DNA of 29,663 nt from Chara braunii. Its lineage: Eukaryota > Streptophyta > Charophyceae > Charales > Characeae. The position numbers were made by a program, and so were the translations under genes. Below, one piece after another: positions 1 to 8,439 of the stretch. The notes under the pieces were generated by a model. The model was not told the DNA's origin and did not search any database. It saw only the letters and a program-made list of their open reading frames with translations. Where the stretch lies: positions 988,189 through 1,017,851 of the forward strand of contig BFEA01000248.1 in NCBI GenBank assembly GCA_003427395.1, in the 5' to 3' direction. The first letter of the stretch is position 1, and every line of letters begins with the position of its first letter.

Positions 1-839
1 TGCCTACAGTCAGCAGAAGGGTCTAGAGAGTCCCAGTCCAGTCCAGCAAGTACCACAGGGGGACTGTGAGCACCAAGGGCCGATGGCAAAGGGCATACCA
101 ACGAGTTTCTGAAGTATAAATCAAGAGGCAGCGCCCAGCCATTCATTCATTCCTGCGTGAGCCATGCGAAAGTGCTGCCACAGCGACTTGTGCAAGGAGG
201 TCTGCAGATGAGCCCGGAGGACGCAGTGGGCTAGAGAGAGGGAGTTAGCATAGCGATAGGGTAGATGCAGCGACAGCTGCCATAGCTGTAGTTAGTAGTG
301 AGTGTGTGTGTGTGTTCGAGTGTTAGAGTGATGCGTGTGGGATATCCAGGGTGATCCAGTGTATGTGAACAGTGAGATGTTTGGGCGCTGAAGTCGCCAT
401 AGCCAATTGAGAGTGAACTCGTATCTGAAAGCCATACATCTGAGTTTTGAGTGGGCGCATTTCGCCAGTATGCTGCGTTGCTGTTTACATGCATGAAAAG
501 TGTGTTTGAGAACGAGTCTGATTGCAATCAGCAAATTACCGCATAAAAAAAAGAAGCCATTACAGCATTATGCACCATGTATCAGTAGAAAAAGGAAAAA
601 AAGGGGGCTAGTCCGGGGACTGGTGTTTATCTGTGGTAATTGGTCTATTTGAGACTATGTCTGAGCTTCGTGGGGTACCCCGTGCTGAGTTGTTCTTCCA
701 AAACCCCCCTCTTGCTCGCATGCTTTGATGAGACAGGAAAGATATTCCTCACCTACCATAGTGAGAGTCTATAGGCTGGCTTTTAAAAAAGGAAAAAAGA
801 AAAAAGGAAAAGGGGTCTATAGGTTTGCCAGAACTCCTT
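1..839. other. Unassigned region, no gene recognised
   Basis: No convincing gene is visible. Frames on both strands are short and of odd composition. There is a short GT run at 300-315 and a perfect 10-bp palindrome GGGGTACCCC at 672-681. A purine-rich stretch lies at 786-812. The right edge at 840 is the first copy of the 17-bp direct repeat that bounds the next retroposon. Confidence 0.5.
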
Positions 840-1627
840 GGATAGACCATATAACCTTTTTTTTTTTTTTTAAACGTGCTCCATCTATTGGTGGGGAGCA
901 GCACCTGCTGGAAACCGGGTCCAGCGTCCCATAGATACAACCATATCCTCACAAATTGGCACAAGCTGGGAACCGAGCCCAGTGTCCCATCAGGAAATTT
1001 CATGTCAATGAGACTAAGAACCTACTGAGAAAGTCCAATCGACCTAAGAATGGAAATTGGAAATTCAGGTAACCTTTTTTGGAAACTTCAGAGTTAAACC
1101 AAATCCAGAAAGAGACTCAGAGCTCCACCAACAGTCCTTCTTTGCCCCACTCCGGCAAGACTTACTGTAGCAAAGCCACCATCTCTACTGCTGCTATGCC
1201 CTATTTCTGTCCTGCCAGCTAGCCCCTTCATTGGAAGGACGCATGATACCTTTCTCTCTCCCACCTCAATCCTTTTCCTACGCGTTACTCAGAAAAAGGT
1301 GCGGGAATAGACTGCAAAAGTCCTAAAAAAAAACAAATCCCGGAAAATCCCTAACAAAGCCTTCCAGGGATCTCCAAACTGTCCTATTCCCTGCCGAGCT
1401 TTCCAGGCCTCACACCCCCCATCCTGCTGGGCTACAGGGCGGCACAACTCACCCCGGCTCCGGCCAGCGTCGTCCCAGCAGCAACCCTTGGTTGTCCCGT
1501 GGAATGCCCCCCCAAAGCACCCCCAGATCTCTCTACCAGGCCTCATGCTCCTGCGTCAGCAGGTTACAGGGCAACACCCCAGCAGCGGCCAGCGTCGTTC
1601 TGGCATCGAAGGATAGACCATATAACC
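840..1627 (-). mobile_element. Poly(A)-tailed retroposon with exact 17-bp target-site duplication
   Basis: The 17-mer GGATAGACCATATAACC occurs at 840-856 and again, without mismatch, at 1611-1627. The interval 857-1610 begins with a T15 run at 857-871, which is the poly(A) tail of an element read on the minus strand. This is the classic signature of target-primed reverse transcription. The tail-proximal part (871-931) is shared with other copies in the window near 12371, 16700 and 17280. The body near 1330-1600 is related to the plus-strand repeat at 19700-19930. Inside the body the GACGCTGGCC-containing unit occurs twice (around 1455-1475 and 1585-1600). The minus-strand frames here are not recognised as a known protein. 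The insertion is about 754 bp, so it is a long SINE or a 5'-truncated LINE. Confidence 0.85.
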
Positions 1628-1688
1628 AAATAGTCTAGGTTTCATAGATTTTTCCCTCCTCTCTCCACTACTGCCCGCTGTCCGATTT

Positions 1689-1723
1689 TGGATAGTAGTA
1701 GTGCATCGCTCCACTACTATCCA
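1689..1723. repeat. Perfect 11-bp hairpin
   Basis: TGGATAGTAGT at 1689-1699 is exactly complementary to ACTACTATCCA at 1713-1723, with a 13-base loop. Related GGATAG/CTATCC words recur at 1775-1797. It may be the core or terminus of a small inverted-repeat element, but outer ends were not found. Confidence 0.6.
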
Positions 1724-1820
1724 TTTTCGAGAGTAGAAAAAGTAGGGGATAGCTGTCAGAAACGACTCTCCGAATGGACTATCCAACGGTGGATAGTTCC
1801 CAGCCTGCAATTGCCGTTAT

Positions 1821-2042
1821 TTGGGAAGGTCCTCGGCCGACCGAACGAGTAGTGCATGAAATTGGGGAGTCTGCATGGAGTCTGGGCGGACAACTCTGTC
1901 CAAAAGCCGTCAAAAACAAAAAGGAGAGCGCTTGGAAAGGTCCTCGGCCGACTGAACGAGTAGTACATGAAATTGGGGAGTCTGCATGGAGTCTGGGCGG
2001 ACAAATCTGCCCGAAAGCTGTCAAAAACAAAAGGAGAGTGCT
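1821..2042. repeat. 111-bp tandem duplication
   Basis: Two units, 1821-1931 and 1932-2042, share AAGGTCCTCGGCCGA (third C replaced by T late in unit 2), GAACGAGTAGT, and the AATTGGGGAGTCTGCATGGA block, with only a few substitutions. The period of 111 is 37 codons, so frames stay open across both units on both strands. This explains the overlapping frames seen here, which I do not treat as genes. Confidence 0.85.
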
Positions 2043-2343
2043 TGGATAGTGGACCCGAGGACAGTAGTCGAGGGGTGACGTTTTTTTTTTCCCGCATTTT
2101 TTTGGAGAGTCCGACAACTACCCCAGGACTCTCCAACTTTATGGACAGCCGACAATAGTGGAACGAGACCCTTAAAGTACCACCGTATCCTTTTTATTTG
2201 TTTAGGCAAAATCATTTTTGGTTCACCAAACACTTCTACATTTTCTACTCCAAAATTGAATTCATCTCCAATTTTCCTTTTTCTTCCAGTTCATGTTTCA
2301 AACAAATGAATCGAGTTTTCAGCCTGTTTCAACCACCACCATG

Positions 2344-2877
2344 TTATCTTGTATTTGTTCCACTGAACATTGTAAAACACTCCCACGTAGATGATAATTC
2401 TGTTTTACGTGCTTGAATCAAAGTCTGTATTTTGTTTTGAGAAGCTTTGCATACCTCATTCAATTGAATGTCTAATTCAGGAAGAATAATTTGACTGAAC
2501 ATTTTGGCATCTCGTTTGATGAAAAATGCTATTAAGTCCAAAAACTTTTGATCTTGAATTTGTGATAACAAGGCGCCGCTTATACACTGAGCTTCGCCCT
2601 TTACTAACCATTTTGTGTTTTTCCAATTTCGTACTTTGCGCAATGCTTTATGAGGCCCAGTAGAAGAGGGCAATTCATAGATAGCATCCACAATCATTTC
2701 AATGACTTGGCTAATGATGTATCTTTCTTCCAAACTCAGCGCTGACCAATGTTGAGTTTTCATAAGTTGAATGATTTTGTGTATTTTAACTTCATTTTGG
2801 AAAGAGTTTTTGAGTATAGATTGGTATACTTGTTTTTGAAAGAAGACTCTATACAAATTGTTATTTTTAAAATGCAT
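2344..2877 (-). CDS. Unknown 177-residue ORF, AT-rich insert
   Basis: This frame starts inside the stop region of the upstream ORF and runs 177 residues. It is rich in Lys, Gln, Ile and Asn, and its codons favour A/T at third positions, unlike the neighbouring GC-richer DNA. The sequence looks like a mostly helical soluble protein: there is no signal peptide and no clear membrane segment. I do not recognise the family. After its stop, another frame between about 2350 and 2195 stays protein-like (it includes GDEFNFGVENVEVFGEPK) but has one in-frame TGA near 2298, so the original product probably continued and has decayed. The insert's 3' edge has no stop codon in that frame, which suggests truncation. 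Confidence 0.5.
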   Translation of the reverse strand: MHFKNNNLYRVFFQKQVYQSILKNSFQNEVKIHKIIQLMKTQHWSALSLEERYIISQVIEMIVDAIYELPSSTGPHKALRKVRNWKNTKWLVKGEAQCISGALLSQIQDQKFLDLIAFFIKRDAKMFSQIILPELDIQLNEVCKASQNKIQTLIQARKTELSSTWECFTMFSGTNTR

Positions 2878-3148
2878 GGCCCTGTTTGTCTATCATAAAG
2901 CGAATTTTAGAGTCAGCCTTGATGGCCTCCAAACGTTCGATTTCATGGTCGTATCTGCAAACGAGAATTTGGAACCCGCTACTTCCTACAGCTGTGCCGG
3001 TTAACAAGCCACAATTTTCGGAAGCGTACGGGCCACTACAGGAGGGCCCAAGTTCGTCCGACGAGAAATGTTTCTCCTCTATTTTTTCCGCCGCCGATAG
3101 CTGGGCCAAGTACTGGTGGTTTAAACCACCTGTAGCTTTGCACTCCAT
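2867..3148 (-). CDS. Unknown 93-residue ORF, upstream frame of the AT-rich insert
   Basis: The ATG lies about 15 bases inside the insert's 5' boundary. The frame runs 93 residues with balanced composition, including an EIERLEAIKADSKIRF segment that looks helical, and ends FMIDKQGHAF. No domain is recognised. Its last 11 bases (ATGCATTTTAA) also hold the start codon of the next frame, a compact overlap typical of viral or bicistronic RNAs. Equally, this could be one longer gene broken by a frameshift near 2870. Nothing shows that it is expressed today. Confidence 0.45.
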   Translation of the reverse strand: MECKATGGLNHQYLAQLSAAEKIEEKHFSSDELGPSCSGPYASENCGLLTGTAVGSSGFQILVCRYDHEIERLEAIKADSKIRFMIDKQGHAF

Positions 3149-3175
3149 TTCAGAGATTTAACACACCGTATCCTT

Positions 3176-3660
3176 GGGGCCTCAGCCTACTGGACCTACA
3201 TGGCTGGCCATGCCAGGCAAAAAAGCAAAAAAAAGGTGGACCGGTTCCTTCTTTATTGGCACGCAGCAGAAATCCGCATTGGGAAAAAAAGAGGCTTGGA
3301 GGCACTGGCGGTTTCCCAAAACCGAGTACCCAGTCTTTCAAACCCATCGCCAGATTCGCTACTCAAAAAGCGAGCAGTCCCTCTGGACACATTAATGGAC
3401 AACCCTTTGGTTACTTCCGGGTAGACTGTGAGGACCCCGGCCTCATTCATTATATTGATAATATCAGCCTTGGGCACTGGGCCCTTTAAAACAAAAAAAA
3501 AAAAAAAAAAAAAAAAGAACACCTCGAAGCAATTCTAAAAGTAGGAGCATGCATTACTGAAAATGATGGGGAAAAAAAAAAAGCGTTACTGAAAATGAGG
3601 ATGGAAGCAAAGTTAAACTGCTGATTGTTTTTCTGGACATATTAATGGACAACGCTGTGA
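3176..3660 (+). mobile_element. LINE 5' region fragments with A-tracts
   Basis: Short plus-strand frames contain LDTLMDNPLV (about 3381-3410) and, after an A-tract at 3491-3516, EHLEAI. A second copy of both words occurs uninterrupted downstream as DILMDNAVKERLEAI (3637-3680). The first copy therefore looks split by inserted sequence ending in the poly(A) at 3491-3516. A further A-tract (3572-3582) is bracketed by 16-bp near-identical repeats. I read this as the decayed leader or ORF1-side part of the LINE that follows. Confidence 0.45.
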
Positions 3661-3902
3661 AAGAACGCCTCGAAGCGATAGACAGGAGGACCTGTTTCCC
3701 CCTGTCCGACCTCGACGGGGCGTTGAACGAGGAACTGGACCGTATCTACTTCAAAGGCTGTTTCACTGCGAAGGTGATTGCAGAATGGCTGGATGAAGCA
3801 GTGCACAAGGGAATCATCTTTACAAATGATTTCACAAACGCGCTGAACACCCTCTGGACAGAGTCCCAAATGCAGGCAGGGGGTGAAAGTAGCAGACGTT
3901 GA
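3645..3902 (+). pseudogene. LINE-associated ORF fragment, 85 residues
   Basis: The frame runs from the second MDN word to a stop at 3902 and reads as a soluble acidic/basic protein with FPLSDLDGALNEELDRI and HKGIIFTNDFTNALNTLW. It sits 70 bases before the endonuclease frame on the same strand, the place expected for the end of LINE ORF1 or an ORF2 leader. No CCHC knuckle or RRM is visible. The assignment rests on position only. Confidence 0.4.
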
Positions 3903-3969
3903 AAGCAGCACGGCGCAGTCACCGAACCAAAATCCCGCATCCGGAACAAAGAGGGCAAACAGGTAAGCT

Positions 3970-4263
3970 ATGCTGCCTAGAGGCAAGCTGCACAGAGCTT
4001 CCTGGAATATCAGAGGACTGTGTGACACTGGACAGAAACAGAAAAGGGAGAGACTGAAGACATGGTTCCATGAGAACAGGATACAAATCAAATTCTGTGT
4101 GCAAAAATCAAAATTGGATGAAAATTCGAAAAAAGAATTAGGCCTGGACCCAATACCTTTGCGGATGGAAACGACACTTGGCCACGAAAAGCGGGCAAAG
4201 ATGTTTTGGAAAGTCCGGAAACAATTTTGCAGGGACCCCGCAGCAAAGTCCGTTTTGCGGTAA
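3970..4263 (+). pseudogene. LINE ORF2 endonuclease, N-terminal part
   Basis: SWNIRGLCDTGQKQKRERLK matches the opening of the EEP (APE-like) endonuclease domain of plant LINEs, where N of NIRGL is a metal-site residue. The next expected motif, a Q-E-T/S-K segment, appears degenerate as CVQKSKL. This nuclease would nick the target DNA to prime reverse transcription. After about residue 60 the sequence departs from the family and runs into the interruption described next. Confidence 0.75.
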
Positions 4264-4800
4264 AGCGAGAGTTTTTTTTTTTTCCGTAAAAGGAAAGGTG
4301 GCCTGCCTCTGAGTACTCTCGCAAGGACCGTTGGAGCGACTTAGCATGTATCTCTCTTCAGGTGCAAAGTTGAGAATGGGAAGTCCGACCTGGAGATGCG
4401 ACCTTGGAAAGATTCAAGATCCCTCCCCCCCCTCCCCCTCCCCACTACCCTCTCCAGTCGGGACAAAATCGCGGCGAGAAACGCTCTGGCGATTCTTTTC
4501 CAGGCCGGAAACCATGTGAAAACAGAAAATTCTGTTTCTCCACGCCACAAAATTCGGCTTGTGGGGTCCCGGAAAAAAACATTCCATTCTTGGAAAAAAA
4601 ACAAACGTCCTTCCAAGGACTCCGCGGAGGGCTGTGGGGTGCCGGAAATGTTATGCAGCAAAGTTTGTTCCTTTCCGGAAACCTGTGGGGTCCAGGCCTT
4701 AGGCCTTACGAAATCAACTGGATGGTGGAAGGGACCCCAGTTCTGGGCTCCCGCCAGGGGAGATGAAATGAAGGCACCACTGGCACCCGTGGGGGGACTG
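4264..4800. other. Interruption inside the LINE endonuclease
   Basis: The endonuclease reading is lost between about 4190 and 4800. The segment has a T13 run near 4271, a C-rich run at 4422-4445, and several imperfect returns of a GTGGGGTCCCGGAAA-like word (about 4561, 4633 and 4684; a reverse-oriented variant near 4215-4245). It resembles a foreign repeat inserted in the LINE or a local repeat expansion. No clear target-site duplication was found. Confidence 0.4.
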
Positions 4801-5053
4801 GGATCATGTGTTTCGCAAGGATATGAAAACATATATCATTGACGACATGACAGAGACCTGGGGAAAATGGGTCTGCGTTAAATTCGCAGTCGGGGACGAG
4901 GACTGTCATCTCATGTCAGCTTACACACCGGTAGATTATAAAGAGAGAATCTGTTTCATTGTGGAAATGCCGAGTTTCATTCCTGACGAGGAGAACCTAA
5001 TAATCGCAGCAGATTGGAACACGATTCTTAACCCGGGATTAGGTAAGCCCTAA
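4800..5053 (+). pseudogene. LINE ORF2 endonuclease, central part
   Basis: The frame contains TETWGKWVCVKFAVGDEDCH, then AYTPVDYKERICF, then IIAADWNTILNPGL. These match the successive strands of the LINE endonuclease, with the family's catalytic D-x-N retained in ADWNTILNP. It lines up with the N-terminal piece upstream but is separated from it by about 600 bp of unrelated sequence. A stop follows just after the DWN motif. Confidence 0.85.
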
Positions 5054-5105
5054 ACCCACGAGGCTACGAACTGACTCCAGAAAATGCTACACTCACTGAT
5101 TCTCT

Positions 5106-5249
5106 CTCTCAAGGGCACACTGACGTGTACAGAACCTTACACCCGGACGCCCACGACTATACCTGGTGTGGTTCTCAAGCTCTCAAGGGCTCACTGACGC
5201 GTACGGAACCTTATACCCGGATGCCCACGGCTATACCTGGTATGGTTCT
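5106..5249 (+). repeat. 74-bp tandem duplication in LINE endonuclease
   Basis: Units 5106-5179 and 5180-5249 both begin CTCTCAAGGG and both encode the TLHPDAHDYTW-type segment near the endonuclease C-terminus. The period of 74 is not a multiple of three, so the second unit is out of frame. The usual S-D-H end motif is still readable after it (QISDHLSTT, about 5355-5380). Confidence 0.85.
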
Positions 5250-5439
5250 AAGCCCCCCCCCCAGTGCGGAGAAGACTTGATTTCGCGCTTATGAGAGAGG
5301 GAAGCCCTGGGAGACGTGCCTGGAAGCTTATATCAGCTCAGCATCGCTATCAGACCAGATATCAGACCATCTGTCCACTACTATGGAGGTCAAAATAAAC
5401 CTTTTTTTTTTTTGGCACTCCATAGTTCAAAATAAACAC

Positions 5440-5830
5440 GGACCGTTTAAAAGATGAAGGCATCATTGCCTGGATCGAGGATCATCTCACTCAATGGGAA
5501 CAAGCAAGAACAATGTTTGGGAGCACTGAGGAATGGACAGAGTTGGTTTCAGACTGCTGCAGGGCTCCCTCAGTGTCTTCTCACAAATAAAAGCAAGAGA
5601 TAAGAGACCAGGGGGGCGAAAAAACAAATCCATCACCAGATCCAAAACCCGAAAAGAAGCTTTGGGATACAGCGATACACCCACCCAATTGCAGATCTTT
5701 ATTGGACAGTTATCAGGAGGAGATGCCTGAAAGAAGTCAGAAGGAAAGGAAATTGAAGAACAAGAACAGTGGAGAAGATGCTGGTTAGCCCAAAGAAACA
5801 TTGTATGTAACTGGGGACAAAAAAAAAGAA
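5440..5830 (+). pseudogene. LINE ORF2 linker between endonuclease and RT
   Basis: The reading KDEGIIAWIEDHLTQWEQAR followed by an acidic/aromatic stretch and later EEQEQWRRCW matches the charged helical linker of plant LINE ORF2 proteins. Frames are broken, and an A-rich run at 5821-5840 interrupts it. A small CCCTTGG minisatellite follows at 5955-5992. Confidence 0.6.
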
Positions 5831-6340
5831 AAAGAAAAAAGAAGGACCAAGGAAGTTTTTTTGGAAATTCGTTCCGCAGAAAATGAAAGCAGTAACATAT
5901 GAACTGGCACACCCCTTCTCCAAGGACGTACAAAAGGGGGCCGAAGGTCCTTTCCCCCTTGGCCCTTGGCCCTTGGCCCCTTGGCCCCTTGGGGAAAACC
6001 AACCAAAGGTGGATTTCTCATCTAACCATAACAGATGACCTGCCTGGACCTTATGTGTGAATACGCAAGATTGTACTTTCAGGACATGCTAACTTTCAGG
6101 CGGACCCTACAGTAATATGGAAACAGACTTCAAGTTGAAGGAATATCAACATTTCCGGAAGCGGAATCGCACGCAAGCCAGATTACCAAGTTGAACACAG
6201 TCCAGACTGAATCTGGACAGGACCCATCAAAGATGATGAACTGAAATACGCTGCCAAACAAGTGGCGAAAGGCAAATGCCCCAGGGGACAATGGCCTGGG
6301 GTGATAGAGTTTTATCTAACGGTTTGGCAACACATCGCCG

Positions 6341-6661
6341 CCTACCTGCTAAGTATATACAACAATGTCCTATCCGGCGGCACCCTGATGAGAGGGGGGA
6401 ATGATGAGGGGCATAATCACCCTTCTTTACAAGAAAGAAGGAGGGGGGGGGGGGGGGGCAAAACTGACGTCAGAAATTGGAGACCGACCAATTTTCTTGT
6501 TGAATCGTCCCCTACCTGCTAAGTATAGACAACAATATCCTATCCGGTGGCACCCTGATGAGAGGAATGAAGAGGGGCATAATCACCCTTCCTTACAAGT
6601 AGGCGGGGACAAAGCTGATGGCAGAAATTGCAGACCAATTTCCTTGCTGAATGTCTCCTAC
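6341..6661 (+). repeat. 170-bp tandem duplication inside the RT
   Basis: The unit starting CTACCTGCTAAGTATA at 6342 recurs at 6512, with matching blocks GCACCCTGATGAGAGG and GGGGCATAATCACCCTTC and the same downstream RP-I/F-LLN coding segment. Unit 1 carries a G-run at 6444-6459 that unit 2 lacks. The period of 170 breaks the reading frame. Confidence 0.88.
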
Positions 6662-7046
6662 AAATTATTGGCCAAAACACGCGCACTAAGGCTAGCCAAA
6701 TCCCTCCCAGATCTGATTGGGAGAGACCAGGGAGCATTTGTCAAACACGGAAACATAATGGACAAACATGGCAGCGACCGTCCAAGCACTTGAGATAGTA
6801 GCTGCAGCTGAAAACAGGAATGTAACAGTTCATCTTGTAGACATGAAAAAAGCCTACGACCGCGCCGGGTGCGCTTTTGTCATGACCAACCTACGCCACA
6901 CGTTTTTTCTTTTTTTTGGGTCAGAAATTTTGTCGACGGATGTCAAATTGTCAATCATGGACTCCACAGCAACTGCTGCTGTAATGGTCAACGGACAACT
7001 GTCGCAAGAATTTGGGTAGTCCAGGTCCCTGCGACAAGGTTGTCCC

Positions 7047-7136
7047 CTAGAGGGCCTAAAACTACATAAGAATATCAGATACAACGTCAATCTAGAGGGC
7101 CTAAAACTACATAACAATATCCAATGGAAGAGAGAG
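7047..7136 (+). repeat. 45-bp tandem duplication between RT motifs B and C
   Basis: CTAGAGGGCCTAAAACTACA occurs at 7047 and again at 7092. The period of 45 keeps frame, so LEGLKLH is read twice, just before the ADD motif. It follows the normal spacing site of the E-G-L-K/R element found after motif B in LINEs. Confidence 0.85.
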
Positions 7137-7239
7137 GAGCCTTGGCGGACGATCTAAAAATCGGCGCCGAAAACACTAGACCAAACCCTCTGACACTAAA
7201 GACAACGCTCAACACGTAGTGTGAGTTATCGGAGGCTTC

Positions 7240-7740
7240 AATAAACTGGAACAATTCGGTGTACGTTTTGCCGAAAGTACAGACAGACTGCACAGGGGTC
7301 GTCGACCGATCCCCACAGATGAGTCAGACCGATTCTTGGGAGTGCAGGTATCCCTCTCAGATTACTCAGATTTCCAATATTCCATCCTTGAAGAAAGGTT
7401 CCTCCATAGGCTATCAACCTCGAACCGATATTCCGCCCGAACTGCAGCAGGCACTTGTCACTATTCGGGCGGGCAATGGTGATTACCGTTGGTGGATTCT
7501 CGGTGCTGTAATTCACGCTTGCAGGTCACTTATTGGGGGAACCGTCCTACAAAAGGATCCACAAATCAGCAGCTAGGTACCTGTGGAAGCCAGAGGCACA
7601 CAACCAAGAGAACGGTTTGTCGAAGGTGGCATGGGAGACAATCACCTTCCCCAGGCACGGAGGTGGTTTAGGGATCTTGGATCCTTAGGAGCAGAATATT
7701 GCACTCCTTTTTTAAAACTTCCTATCTAGATGGGCTGTCA
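7240..7740 (+). pseudogene. LINE post-RT (thumb/connection) region
   Basis: Recognisable pieces are FLGVQVSLSDYSDFQYS (about 7339-7380), a Y-L-W-K-P-E-like segment near 7577, and ITFPRHGGGLGILD (about 7640-7683), which corresponds to the P-x-x-x-GGLG-I-x-D block common to plant LINEs. They are spread over several frames with stops. Confidence 0.7.
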
Positions 7741-7972
7741 AATCCTTAGCAGCGGAGCCAGAAGCCCCATGAATGCGACTAGCTTGGTATATCCTAACCA
7801 ATGAGTGGTCCCTAGCCCGGCCTGAGGATGCGCTCACATGTCTGATGATTAGACCCTACGTTAACAGACGCCCCAAGTGAAAGTTCTGGAGCAATATCTT
7901 AACAGCCTGGCAGAATCTCTTTCCGTCAGAGAGGGAGCAGCCAGACTCAACGGCTACTGTCCTCAATCAAAT

Positions 7973-8085
7973 ACTACCGTCTTCCCCCAAACATAACGCA
8001 CCCCGAAAAGGAAAGTATACAAGGTATGTTTCTGGCCAGATACAGTCAAAATGAGGGTGCGTTGCGTTCGGGGGAAGACGGTAGT
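7973..8085. repeat. 31-bp inverted repeat with 51-base loop
   Basis: The arm 7973-8003 (ACTACCGTCTTCCCCC...) is complementary to 8055-8085 with about three mismatches. It interrupts the LINE C-terminal reading. It could be a foldback created by repair or template switching inside the element. Confidence 0.75.
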
Positions 8086-8439
8086 CACAAGGAAGTCGGA
8101 AAGGGCAAAGGCAGGTGATAGATACGCTGCTAGAGAAGACTATCATGCAAAATGGAGATAGACTACTTCAATCGGTACTAGTGGATACACCGTCAGTAGG
8201 CTGTTATCAACAGTCGCGCAGGAAGATGATACCGTTAACTCAGTACACCCCAAGGTCAGCACCGAACTGTTGAGACAGAGAGTTCAAGAAGAAGCCATGT
8301 TCGACAGTAGATGGCAGACGGAAAGACAGGGATATGCTCAAAATCCCAGAGGCAGGTGAAAACGGATTAAGAGTCTGCCTGCCCAGAGGCTGGCTAGTAT
8401 GCTGTGGCAACAGTCACTACTACCAACAGCCACGGCGGT

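Larger units (their letters stand above)
2181..3175 (-). mobile_element. AT-rich insert bounded by 12-bp direct repeats, A-rich 3' end
   Basis: CACCGTATCCTT is present at 2181-2192 and 3164-3175. The sequence between them (2193-3163) is visibly more AT-rich than its flanks and is densely coding on the minus strand. Read on that strand it starts 15 bases upstream of an ATG and ends in an A-rich stretch CAAATAAAA abutting the repeat. That layout fits an RNA copy integrated by LINE machinery: a processed mRNA or a non-retroviral viral RNA. No RT, integrase or terminal repeats are seen in it. A DNA-level insertion with a 12-bp duplication is the alternative. Confidence 0.65.
6230..7160 (+). pseudogene. 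LINE reverse transcriptase, broken
   Basis: RT motifs follow in order though in different frames: the GKCPRGQWPGVIEFY block (6268-6315; the family has GK-SPG-DG), GIITLLYKKEGG, NCRPISLLNVSYKLLAK (6627-6675), IGRDQGAFV, VDMKKAYDRAG (motif A, catalytic D, about 6838-6870), VNGQLSQEFG, SLRQGCPL (motif B, about 7027-7050) and LADDLKIG (motif C, ADD at 7145-7153). The catalytic aspartates survive, but stops, frameshifts and duplications rule out a working enzyme. Confidence 0.88.

Noticed and set aside
1779-2136. Overlapping open frames on both strands
   Set aside because: They follow from a 111-bp tandem duplication whose period is a multiple of three.
3253-3522. Minus-strand 89-residue frame with a plausible composition
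   Set aside because: The same stretch pairs with the plus-strand LINE-side words that recur at 3637-3680, and its N-terminus is a translated T-tract.
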